This document shows, piece by piece, positions 23,827 to 33,998 of a DNA stretch of 64,000 nt. Origin of the DNA: Tetraselmis striata (taxonomy: Eukaryota; Chlorophyta; Chlorodendrophyceae; Chlorodendrales; Chlorodendraceae). The notes under the pieces were generated by a model that saw only the letters and a program-made list of their open reading frames with translations, ran no database searches and was not told where the DNA came from. Position 1 is the first letter of the stretch. Each line of letters opens with the position of its first letter. The translations under genes and the position numbers were made by a program. The DNA lies in contig VCJN01000573.1 of the NCBI GenBank assembly GCA_006384855.1, positions 25,511 to 89,510 of the forward strand, given 5' to 3'.

Positions 23827-25876
23827 CGTAAGGGTCGCACTAGGACAGTAAAACTGTTGGGAAACCCCATAAACAGGTTTAATTCATTTCAAACAGGTAA
23901 TCGAGTATGGTTCTGCCATTTACACGCGGTTCGCTTACGACTGTGAGCGTGGGCAATCGGCAGGCGTGCCAACCAGACGAAGGCGGAAGATGTAGAAGGG
24001 TCTCGCGCCGAGAGGTTAATGACCACGATCGAGGCGCATGCGCATAACATACGCCAATGATTGGGAGATGTTGACGGCGCGAACGTCGGCGCGACATAAC
24101 CGGACGTGTCGCAAAATCAAGGCGCCGTCTCCCGACGGCGCCATGCAGCAACTGCCGCGCGCCGTGGCGGCGTGCGACACTAATTGGAAATGTAAGCCAT
24201 CCAATAGGAACGGGCAGGTTGGCGACGAATGCGGAGCAGAGCGGCACAGAAAGGACGAGTACCAACTGCGCGCGTGGGCGCGCGAGCGCGCCGCGTACAA
24301 CCGTGTGAAGTACGGTACGATGTGCGCGACGCGGTGGGAACTTTGCGCATGTGCCGGCGGTGTACTTTACGAGGAATGGACACGTGACCCCACGCGACGA
24401 CAGCGGTGTACGGCCGCTGCCATCACCAGCGGCGGTCATTTCGCCGCCTCGCACAAGGGGTGGCACTTGAAACTCATAACGCATCGGGGCGCGCGGGCAC
24501 ATGGGCGCGGGCACGCGGGCACGTGCGTGGTCGTGCCGTACCGATTCTCCTGTGTCTTGGGGTCAGTTGCCGGCGATGTCGCAGAAGACCCGCCGACTCG
24601 AGAAGTTGCCGGCGCGGGTCGGTCTCGCATCACGGAGCGTGGTGATTCGGCCGCCGCTATTTATTGCACCATCGACGGCTGCCGACCACCTCACAAGTCG
24701 GAAACCTACGATGACGTCACGAAATGCATGGAACGCGTTAAGTGGCGGAGCTGCTCCCCGGCGGGCAGCTCGTGTTGTCAAAGGTGGATGTCGTAACGTC
24801 GGGAACGGGTTGGCCGGCGTAGAGGCTTTGCTGGCCTACGACGCCATGTAACGATGTCAGTGTTGTCGGGACGAGGGTGGTAATGAGACGGCCGCCGCTG
24901 CTGCACCAGCTACGGCCGCCGAGTTTCCAAACTTGGGGTCGGATAGGGGTAGTACGGTCACCACCAGACGTCGAGCACGCCAGGTGGTAGAGATGTTCCC
25001 CGCCGGGCAATTGTAGGTTGTCCTGGTCCTTGTGACGACGACGTCGCAGGAGGAAGCGTCGGAGATGCGCCGGACCGAGCCGCGCATACACTTCCCACTG
25101 CAACCACAGCAAACGTTCATGCGGCACGGTTGGGGCGAGGGCAACGAGCCCTCTCAAAACTCAGGCTCATGAGCGGCGCCATCCCCGTAACTGACCAAGT
25201 ACTCAGGTAGTTTCGGAAAACCACCACGTGTATAACGACCTTCGATGCCACGACGCTGTGCTGCGAGCGCAGGACACGCGGACCGGGTTGAAGTGTTTTG
25301 CAAGACGGCAGCGGCCAAGTGGTCATCTTGTACGGTGAACTTTCAAGAAACCCTTCACTTTCCTTTCACTTTCCTGACGACACGGGCGTCCTCATCCGTC
25401 CGCGCCGATTTGTTGCGGTAGGCGTAGTTGTCGCCCTTGGCAACCGTACGTGACGAGCAGCAGTCATGGTACCGAGCGCGTCCGCCTCGCTTTATCTCAA
25501 GAGTTGACTACTTCGAAAGGGTTTTCCACTGCGGGACACCACGAAAGTCCGTGATGCGACTCGGCTTCGGGTGTTGAGGTTTAAAGCCCCCAACGGGGGC
25601 CCCTAGCTCTAATTCCATACCGTGCACGTCATCGCCACCCGAAAACGTCCCAGCTGCAAAGCCAAGGCAAAAACGGATAACGACTTCGGGCGCACGATCG
25701 AGCAAGGAAAACCACACTACCGAGGGGCTGTCAATCGCTGCCGACAGTGTAACGCATGAGCGTGGCACGACGACTCACTACCGGGAAAAGGAACATCGGT
25801 ACGGACTTGATCAACCTCTGCGACCTTCGCGCGCACAAGTACGCGAAAGCCGCTGCCGAAGGCATGATCGCGCTAG
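23827..25876. other. Interior between the direct repeats, unrecognised frames
   Basis: The longest frames are 24038-24796 (+, 252 residues) and 23879-24514 (-, 211 residues), overlapping on opposite strands. Neither contains a domain I recognise. Both have mixed composition with many Cys and Arg, as chance frames in moderately GC-rich DNA do. If the flanking repeats are element ends, this would be its decayed interior. Confidence 0.3.
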
Positions 25877-25995
25877 GAGATGGCAGGCGAGCTGCTTATG
25901 GCTGTCCTAAGTAGCTCCCCAGCCGGGAGCGCAGTGGGGCAACCCATAAAACGTGATGGTACCGGTAACTTGAGCGGTTGACACCACCCACTGCG
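25877..25995 (+). repeat. Right member of the diverged direct-repeat pair
   Basis: Reads GATGGCAGGCGAGCTG, then CTGTCCTAAGTAGC, GGGGCAACCCATA and AACTTGAGCGGTTGACACCACC. These align in order with the copy at 23685-23826, with substitutions and small deletions. Confidence 0.5.
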
Positions 25996-26118
25996 AGATT
26001 CAGATGTGACGTAAATGTCCCCTACTGGTGACGAACGATGCATACGGGGACGATACGGGACGTACGAGGGACGTGGATTTCATACCGAGTAGCGACGACT
26101 ATCTCGCGCGACGTGTAA

Positions 26119-26960
26119 GGCCTGTATGACACGGGACGTGCTCTACCGGTAGACCGCTCTACCGCCGTAATGTCTACACGCACAGCGCGCCACGTCGCAA
26201 AAAGTGCAATTCGGCCGTAGAGCGGTCACCCCTAGAGCATTAGACCGGTCTAGCATTTCGGCAGTAGGGTGGCATCGGTAGCTACCGATGCCACCCCCCG
26301 CTCTACCGCTCTACCGCTCTATTTTGAACACGGCACCCTGTCGCTGGCGAATCCACCTTCATCGCGCTACCCCTCGCCCGCCGCTCCATGTAGTCCCACC
26401 GAAACTTCGCGCGGGCGGTACACGGACTCCACGCCTCACGGCCATGGCTGCGCGCCCGGAATCGCACCGCAAGGTGCCACAGGCGGCCGGTCAAGCGGCC
26501 AGTCAAGGTGTCTGGATCCTTTCAGGCGCCGTGGGCGCCGGGCGCCATGCCGTTGTCCCAGCGGCACGTCTCGCCATCCGGTGCGCCCATCGGGGCGCTG
26601 CCTCCTAGCATATTTTGACCGGAAGGGCATCGATCGCCCCGCCGGCCTCGCTGACCCGTCTCCATCTGGATCTCATGTCGCGGGCGGACAGCGCTCAACC
26701 GACTTTAGCCTAGGAGACCGAGCAGCAAGTACGGCTGGTCCTGCGATGCTCGGTACGGCGGTAGCGGCTATTAGTTTGACCGGTAGAGCTGTTCCTGTGT
26801 CATACCGTTTTGAGGGCTCAAAAAGAAACTGAAAAAGTGAAAATACTACACGGTGATTGGCTAGTCGCCGTTTGCTTTTTGCGACGTGGCGCGCTGTGCG
26901 TGTATAAATTACGGCGGTAGAGCGGTCTACCGGTAGAGCACGTCCCGTGTCATACAGGCC
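26119..26960. mobile_element. Non-autonomous TIR transposon with TAA target duplication (PIF/Harbinger-like)
   Basis: The element is 842 bases. Its ends are long inverted repeats of about 85-90 bases, beginning GGCCTGTATGACACGGGACG on the left and ending with the reverse complement on the right. It is flanked by TAA at 26116-26118 and 26961-26963. A three-base TWA duplication with GG-starting inverted repeats is the signature of the PIF/Harbinger superfamily. The interior has no transposase. A plus-strand frame at 26269-26832 is low-information and starts inside a perfect palindrome (GGGTGGCATCGGTAGC and its complement, 26268-26297). CTCTACCG units recur internally. The element boundaries are seen directly; the superfamily is inferred. 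Confidence 0.75.
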
Positions 26961-26963
26961 TAA

Positions 26964-27601
26964 AGTACTATATGAATTTCTCGTTCCGATAATTTCATCA
27001 AATTATTGATATGCGCACGCGGGCTCGCACGCGGAGCACCCGGACTAAGTACAGGCGGCTGCACGTACTCGCTGCACATCGCTGCACATCGCTGCACATC
27101 GCTGCCCAACGCAGGGTCGCTGACGTCGCGGTGCGCCACGGCCCCTGCCAAGGAGTAATCACGATAAGTACTGGAACGGTGCGGCGGCCGACTCTCGCGA
27201 GGCCCGTGCCCGCACAGCATTGGTGCTTAGTTCGCGCGTAGCATCGCGGCACCGCATGCATGTGCCGGGAGTGCTGGGCAAACCGTGATCGTAGGCTGCC
27301 GGCATGCGATCATGGCTTGCGCTGCAGTCCCGGCGGAGGTGTGGGCCGGTGTCGCGGAGGCGTTGGGCTAGTGGTTTTATTGCACTGGCGGGGCATCACT
27401 TCGCCGTTGTGGGCGGTGCCCGGCACAAAACTGATCCTGCCTGATTTTCTATACATTTGAGATTCAGGCTTGGGGGGCGGCTAGGGGACATTCGTGAGGT
27501 CTGTCAGAGTTGGAAGCCGCGCCATGTGTTCCCTAGAATCTGTGATGATACTGCGCCTCCCCGGGCTTACCGTTGGGAAATACCCCTCGCGCCAACCCCC
27601 C
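26964..27601. other. Sequence between two mobile elements
   Basis: Contains a short tandem repeat, TCGCTGCACA, in about four units at 27069-27100. No recognisable gene. Two plus-strand frames of 66-76 residues are without domain features. Confidence 0.35.
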
Positions 27602-28184
27602 TGAGAGTTGAAGTGGATGTAGCCCACCACCGGCAGGAAGCACAGATGCGAGTGTGCGGCTGTCCGCCCTTGGTTCAGCGGTGAGCGGCGGTGACCGTCA
27701 GGCGACCCCGTACTTCATGCGCGTGCCGGGGCGTTACACAATCATCAGCAGTTAGGGCGGCTGCATTTAAACGCGCACCTACAAACACCACCTACCGCCT
27801 ACCACCTACCGTACCACCTACATCCGCCCACACCTCCGCCCGTCGTGCCGCACAGCGCCGCACAACGTGCCGCACATCGCGCGCACATACGTCGTGCGGC
27901 GCGCGCGCGGCACTGCACCGATACATCGTACTACTACTCGCGCTGTGACTATGCAAATAATAAGCGTCAATACACCGGGCTAATGTTGGGTGTATATCGC
28001 CGCTTATCTTTATGTTCACGCACACCTAGCGACAGCAGCAGGTGCCCACTCCGCGATCTGTATATCGCAGCAGCGCCGCGACGGTACGTACGCGCTTCGC
28101 AAGGATATCAATCACACGAGGCGACGAAGCGTCACCATTTGCACCCTAACCACGTTGCACCCAAACCACCCGGCTCCGCCCACC

Positions 28185-28826
28185 ATGGCACTCACGATGG
28201 TACCCCAGAAAAGGGCCAGGATGGTGGAGCGATGTACACGAACCCAACTAGCATACGCGAGCGTGGAGGAGAACACGCAACAAAATAGACTCACCGACGA
28301 GGTCAGAAGAGGGGAATACATCCATCTCCCCGGCGGCTGGACTCCCACCAAGTCCAGCAACGCGACCCTCTACCGCTCCCTGCGCCACGCTTGACACAGG
28401 CGCACGTTGCTGGATGTCGGCGCGGACGCGCTCGCCCAGTACAAGCTCTTCCTGCTTGACCAACCCGACATGGTCGGGGAAATCGCCGACGCTGATACGC
28501 GTCTCCCACACCTCCACGGTTCGGATTCGGTGTGGGTGCAAGGCGCCGAGGACATGCTCGAGATCGCTGCGAAGCAGGCCGCGGTACTCGTCGAGAACGA
28601 TGACGACGGGGCTATGGAGCCTCTCCTCGCTGGGGCCCACGTGAAGCAGTTCCCGCTGTTCCGACTCATGCGGCTGACCGCACTCGTGGTGCACGAAGCC
28701 CTCACCCACACATGGCTTGAGCCGGACAGATTCAGCCGGTTTTGTCCGACATCACAAACGGCATCAGCAAACTGTAACAAAACTATGTCGGTGCAAACTA
28801 GGCTGATGTCGGACAGAACCGGCTGA
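28185..28826 (+). pseudogene. Left-arm copy of an unrecognised element-encoded protein
   Basis: The frame starts at ATG 28185 (MALTM) and runs through RRGEYIHLPGGWTPTKSS to a TGA at about 28392-28394. It then continues in the same frame with DVGADALAQYKLFLLDQPD and SVWVQGAEDMLEIAAK, ending in the central spacer. The right-arm copy has TGG at the position of the TGA, so the stop is a lesion of this arm. The protein would be hydrophilic, of around 190-210 residues. No known family is recognised. Being carried in both arms, it may be an accessory gene of the adjacent transposon. Confidence 0.5.
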
Positions 28827-28837
28827 ATCTGTCCGGC

Positions 28838-29330
28838 TCAAGCCATGTGTGGGTGAGGGCTTCGTGCACCACGCGTGCGGTCAGCCGCATGAGTTGGAAC
28901 AGCGGGAACTGCTCCGCGTGGGCCCCAGCCATCATCGTTCTCGACGAGTACCGCGGCATGCTTCGCAGCGATCTCGAGCATATCCTCGGCGCCTTGCACC
29001 CACACCGAATCCGAACCGTGGAGGTATGGGAGACGCGTATCAGCGTCGGCGATGTCCCCGACCATGTCGGGTTGGTCAAGCAGGAAGAGCTTGTACTGGG
29101 CGAGCGCGTCCGCGCCGACATCCAGCAACGTGTGCCAATGCCAAGCGTGGCGCAGGGAGCGGTAGAGGGCCGGGTTGCTGGACTTGGTGGGAGTCCAGCC
29201 GCCGGGGAGATGGATGTATTCCCCTCTTCTGACCTCGTCGGTGAGTCTATTTTGTAGCGTGTTCTCTTCCACACTCGCGTATGCTCCACCATCCTGGCCC
29301 ATTTTTCCGGGGTGTCATCGTGAGTGCCAT
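28838..29330 (-). pseudogene. Right-arm copy of the same protein, frameshifted
   Basis: Mirror copy of the left-arm gene. It keeps an open frame through HLPGGWTPTKSSNPALYRSL and the position that is a stop in the other arm. However, the start region is joined through a deletion (relative to left-arm positions about 28220-28255) that shifts frame, and a second deletion after VLVENDDG truncates the end. Each arm therefore holds an independently damaged copy. Confidence 0.5.
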
Positions 29331-29989
29331 GGTAGGCGGAGCCGGGTGGTTTGGGTGCAACGTGGTTAGGGTGCAAATGGTGACGCTTTGTCGCCTCGTG
29401 TGATTGATATCCTTGCGAAGCAGGCAGCGTCGCGCGTACGTACCGTCGCGGCGCTGCTGCGATATACAGATCGTGGAGTAGGCACCTGCTACCGTCGCTA
29501 GGTGTGCGTGAACATAAAGATAAGCGGCGATATACACCCGACATTGGCCCGGTGTATTGACGCTTATTTGCTTAGTCGCAGCGCGAGTAGTAGTACGATC
29601 TATCGGTGCAGTGCCGCGCGCGCCCGCACGACGTATGTGCGCGCGATGTGCGGCACGTTGTGCGGCAATCTGCGGCATGTTGTGCGGCGATGTGCGGCAC
29701 GTTGTGCGGCGCTGTGCGGCACGACGGGCGGAGGTGTGGGCGGATGTAGGTGGTACGGTAGGTGGTAGGCGGTAGGTGGTGTTCGTAGGTGCGCGTTTAA
29801 TTGCAGCCGCCCTAACTGCTGATGATTGTGTAACGCCCCAGCACGCGCATGAAGTACGGGGTCACCGGACGGTCACCGCCGCTCACCGTTGAACCAAGCG
29901 CGGACAGCCGCGCACTCGCATCTGTGTTGCCTGCCGGTGGTGGGCTACATCCACCCCAACTCTCACCCCCCGCGCGCGCGGCAGCAGGC

Positions 29990-32450
29990 ATGCCGGGAAT
30001 GGGATGGATATCGAGTGTATCGAAGGATGGCGTGTACACATGCAAGCACTGCCGGGGCTGGGTGACGGGCAATAGTGATAAGACGGCGCGAGAGCGGCAC
30101 TTCCGGAAATACCCGAACTGTAGCCACTCGAAGCGTGCGGCTAAGTTGCGCCGCAAGACCGCCTTATTACAAGCAGCAACAACAAAGGCACCAGCAGCAG
30201 GGGCGGCAGCAGTAGCAGGGGCGGCAGCAGGAGTAGCAGCAGCCGTCGGAAACGGCCCGCCGGCGCCGGTCTCGGACGACGGCGGCTCGTCGGAGGACAA
30301 TGTGATGGGCGTGAGGGAGGACCCCGTTGGCGAAGACGGTATGGACATCGACGCGCCTGCGTGGCGGCCGGCGGGCGTGGAAGCCGCCGATGAGGGCGTG
30401 GTACGGGAAGGCGATCCCGGTGACTTCTACATGAAGGTCATCGCCAAGAAGTTCCGGGGAGTATGGCACTACGGCGTGATAACCGGCGTCGTTACCGAGT
30501 GGGTGTTGGAGGACTACGGCGGGGCGACCTAGTGGCGCGCTGTTTTCGAGGACGGTGACACTGTGGACCTTCTGCGTTCATAGGTGAGTGGGCCCGGCCT
30601 GTGTGCTGGTGGCACCACTCACCTGAGGTTGTATGGAATCACACGCACCCGTACGGTCCGCGTGGCAGGTTGTGGAGGCTATGGCGGCTGCCCAAGAGCA
30701 TCCCCCTGTGGATGCGGACGGGGAGACTCGCTTGGTACGTAACCGTCCCTGAAGGCGAAGACCAGTCCAGTGAATCCGAAGAGGAGGGCTGGGGGGGGGG
30801 GGGGGACGCGGCTGGCGCCGGGTGGACGAGCGATGAGGAGGAGGAGGAGGAGGCGGCGCACCTCCGGGCGTGGGAGTCTGCTGCTGTGCCGGGGTCCGAC
30901 ACGAATGCCCTCACGTTTGCAGTCATGAAGTGCTCGGCCCAGGTGAAGAGCAAGAATTCCAACAACTCCGCTGACAGCGACTGGCAGCTGTTGCATGACA
31001 TCATGCCCGCCGGCTTCACCTGGGTGGGATGGCCGTGCCACGCAGCCACAAGGCGATGCGGAAGTTCTTGCGGGTACGGCCGGGATGTCTGCCTGGGTGC
31101 GTGCTTGACGCGGCGTGTCTTGGGGTGTCGGGCCCCTCACGCTCCTCGCCTCCCGACGCATGCATGTGCCTGATACATTCAGATATGTCCGGCACATGTG
31201 CCCCGAGGGGTGCGTGGCGTTCAGCGGGGCGCCCGGGAAGGCTGGCGGATGGGCGAACCTCCCCGACCAGCACTGCCCGGAGTGCAATGCCGGCCGGTTG
31301 ATCCGAATGCCGCAGTCCCTGAAGCTCACGGCTGCATGGGTTTGGTACGTCATGAGCGTGGCGGACATCATCAAGGGCTGGTTCCGAGACCCTGTGTGGT
31401 ACGCTTGCTGGAAGAAGGGGACGGACGTGTCTATCAAGCAACTCCTTCCGCGCATCGTCGGAGGCGGAGCGCCTGAATGAAGGCGGGCATGGCAGCAGCC
31501 TCGCCCCGGGAGACTTCCTCCATGCCGACAACGGGATCTACACACTCGCAGACGATGGCTTCCTGTCGCATCTTCGGACCACCCAGTCTGTCACCGGGGC
31601 TGAAATCAGGTGTGAGGACATGCCGCCCCACATGCGGACCTCCAGGAGCAACTGGCACCCAGTCGCACTCATTGGCCCCCCGGAGCCGCCCCACCTGGCT
31701 GGGCAAAATACTGTTAGAGGTGCTGGACGAGCTCGCGGTGCTTGGCGAGCAGGGAGTGAGGGTCACCCCCGCAGACAGGGGGGGGGGGGACCGTTCGTGC
31801 ACAAGGTCTTCCTCGGTATGTGGGTGTGCGACGCCCATGGCAGACGAAAGATCTGTGTGCGGGGGGGGCAAGCCAGCTCAAAGGTTGCCCTTGGTGCCGT
31901 CTGCTGAGCCATGTGGAGTGCCCGGTCGGCACGGTGAAGGTGGCGCCTGCGGGGTATGCAAAGGACGTCCTCCAGAGGGTGGATGGCGAAGAGTTGCAGG
32001 CTGTGCGCACGGGCGCGAGGTGACTCCTGCTCTCCGGCGACGAGATGCTAGAGCAGATGGGCGTCATCGGCCAGATAGAGGAGGACTTGGCCAAGTCGGA
32101 CCTCGATGGGGATGAGGACGGCGAACTGAGCCCTGCTGCCCGGCGTGCGTTCAACACAACCCGGCTGGCGGAGGCCAAGCAGAACACCGGCTACCATGGC
32201 GTGTGCCAGGTGCATGTGGTCCTGGGCTTTGTCAGCATGGTCAACCTCTTCCCCCTCGCGCCATGCCACATGTTTTTCTTTGGCTTGGGAAAGGGCTTCT
32301 AGAGGAACTTCGTCACCGTGTTGGGCCACGTTGGATTCCGGGCTATGAAGGAGGAAGACCGGCGCCAGGCTTTAGTCTTGATACCCAACAACTTTGAACG
32401 TGGATTGCGCCCTTCGTTTGCGGTGTCCAAGAAGTCGAAAGGTACCCCCC
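29990..32450 (+). pseudogene. Decayed CACTA (En/Spm)-like transposase, Tnp2 type
   Basis: Fragments in several frames together follow the Tnp2 layout. From ATG 29990 there is a zinc-finger-like segment (YTCKHCRGWVTG then ERHFRKYPNCSHSKR), an Ala-rich linker, and a possible Tudor-like stretch, FRGVWHYGVITGV. A TAG at 30530 interrupts that frame, which continues with FEDGDTVDL. Next come an acidic Ser/Glu block, LLHDIMPAG, then in another frame SHKAMRKFLR, MCPEGCVAFSG and HCPECNAGRL. These Cys pairs match the Tnp2 pattern of two CPxC motifs. Farther on are GYHGVCQVHVVLGFVSMVNL and CHMFFFGLGKGF, stopped by TAG near 32300, resembling the late Tnp2 block. Frameshifts and stops make it non-functional as read, although some breaks could be introns. 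The superfamily call rests on motif order. Confidence 0.6.
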
Positions 32451-33998
32451 CCCCCCCCCCGCCCACGCCCAGGGGCCTGGGCGTGGGCGTGGGCGTGGGT
32501 GTGGGCGTGACGGCATTCCCCTTCATGACTGCCGGGTCAGGCAAGGTGCCGGTGCAGTCCGGCTGGGTCATGGAGGACAGCTGGCATCACATGGAAACGT
32601 TTTCCCTTCTTACCGTGTCGGGGGAGTGGAGTTGGTGGGTATGGGGGATCGAAGTTGAAGTGTGTATACGCGCGCGTGTCTGTAGTGTTTGTACGCGTTT
32701 CGGGGAAGAAAGGGCGGGGGCAAAAAGGGTTGGCCGTAACCAACGGACAAAAAGGATTGTAAGGTAATCGAGCCATTGCGACTTCTGGTATCTGGATGAA
32801 TAACATGAACTAGTACGGTGCACATTTATTGACTATGCCGTTTCGATCATATGGAATCGCCTCTATGGGAGGCTGTCAGCGACTATATGTCTGTCGACAT
32901 GACGACGACCTACTTCGAAGGACTTGAGGTCATTCAGTGTGTACCGTGATACGAGACGCTCGAGGCGAAATTAACTGAGTCGTAGCGTAAATCGGCGCAG
33001 CAGCACCCGAAATTCACAACGACGAGTGACATCAACGCTTTCGACATTATATGGTTGCACGGCATTCCTGAGATGCTGGGGCAGGTCGGCTTGAAAGTCG
33101 ACTCGCTTGCATGACTGGTGTATATCGTGCAACAACGTTGACGATGACAATAAATATGAAAGGGGAAATAATAATCAAATTTTAAATGTCATATACATGA
33201 TAGATAGTCATGTATACCAATTGCGGCACCCACGGCTTTGCGATGCCATAATATCATGCGCTGGCCCTCTGGCCTACTTTGATGTCTTGACTCACACTGA
33301 CACGTATGCGGGGCCAAAATAAGATAATTTAATTAAAGGCGCGCAAAAGGGCAATTCGTGCCGTGGACTTGGCCCCTGGCATTTACTCAGAACTCAGACA
33401 ACACGACAACTTGATTCCTAGACCTCCATAAATTAAGCGCACACAATGTGGCCCATCCACCTCGCTCGCTCCGTCGGCACATTAAATCGGCCGACAGCTA
33501 CAGGCCACAGAGTGGCGGGCCACAGGTAGCCATTCACGCTATGGCGTGGTACTACTTGATGCCGTCCAGACTCGCAGATATCGCGCCAGCGTCCATGAGG
33601 TCCTGGTCCTCCGCCGGCCACAACCCCGACGCGCTGCTCGCCGGCTGGGCTCGCCGGCCCGGCTGAGGGCTGAGGATGCGCCCGGGTGGGGAACCCCCCG
33701 GAGGGGTGCTGCGGGGGGCATCGCCCGCGGCCTTGCGGCCCGGTCCCGCGCCAAAGCTCATCGACAGCTGCTGCGCCTACGACGATGCGGTACATGGGAA
33801 ACGCAGGCGTGCTGGTGAGTCACCGAGTGGGTACGTCGGTGGTCAATACGTCGGTACGTCGGCGGTCGAGTGTGGACGTCGACATGCGGCGGTGCCTCGG
33901 ACGGTGACATTGGGGCAAAATCAAAAATATGAAATATGTATTAAAAATGAGTACGAGAGCGCGAGTTGCCGTCTCTTTGAAAGCTGGCAAGCGCGATG
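32451..33998. other. Intergenic sequence downstream of the transposase remnant
   Basis: Includes a hairpin-prone GGGCGTGGGCGT tract at about 32461-32515 beside a C run, an AT-rich stretch near 33130-33200, and GC-rich sequence at 33440-33800 with frames on both strands but no domain. No TIR matching the transposase was found by eye. Confidence 0.4.

Larger units (their letters stand above)
27602..29965. repeat. 2.36-kb inverted repeat with about 1.15-kb arms
   Basis: The left arm, 27602-28754, and right arm, 28804-29965, are near-identical reverse complements around a 49-base spacer. The outer ends match at TGAGAGTT and AACTCTCA, the inner ends at CCGACATCA and TGATGTCGG. The arms differ by scattered substitutions and small indels. 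Both carry the same unrecognised protein-coding frame, running toward the centre. The right arm ends 25 bases before the likely start of the transposase frame at 29990, so the repeat may be a head-to-head duplication of that element's 5' region. Confidence 0.85.

Noticed and set aside
24038-24796. 252-codon plus-strand frame
   Set aside because: No recognisable domain and overlapped by a 211-codon opposite frame; kept only as an unrecognised interior.
26269-26832. 187-codon frame inside the TIR element
   Set aside because: Starts within a palindrome, low-information composition, and does not resemble a Harbinger transposase.
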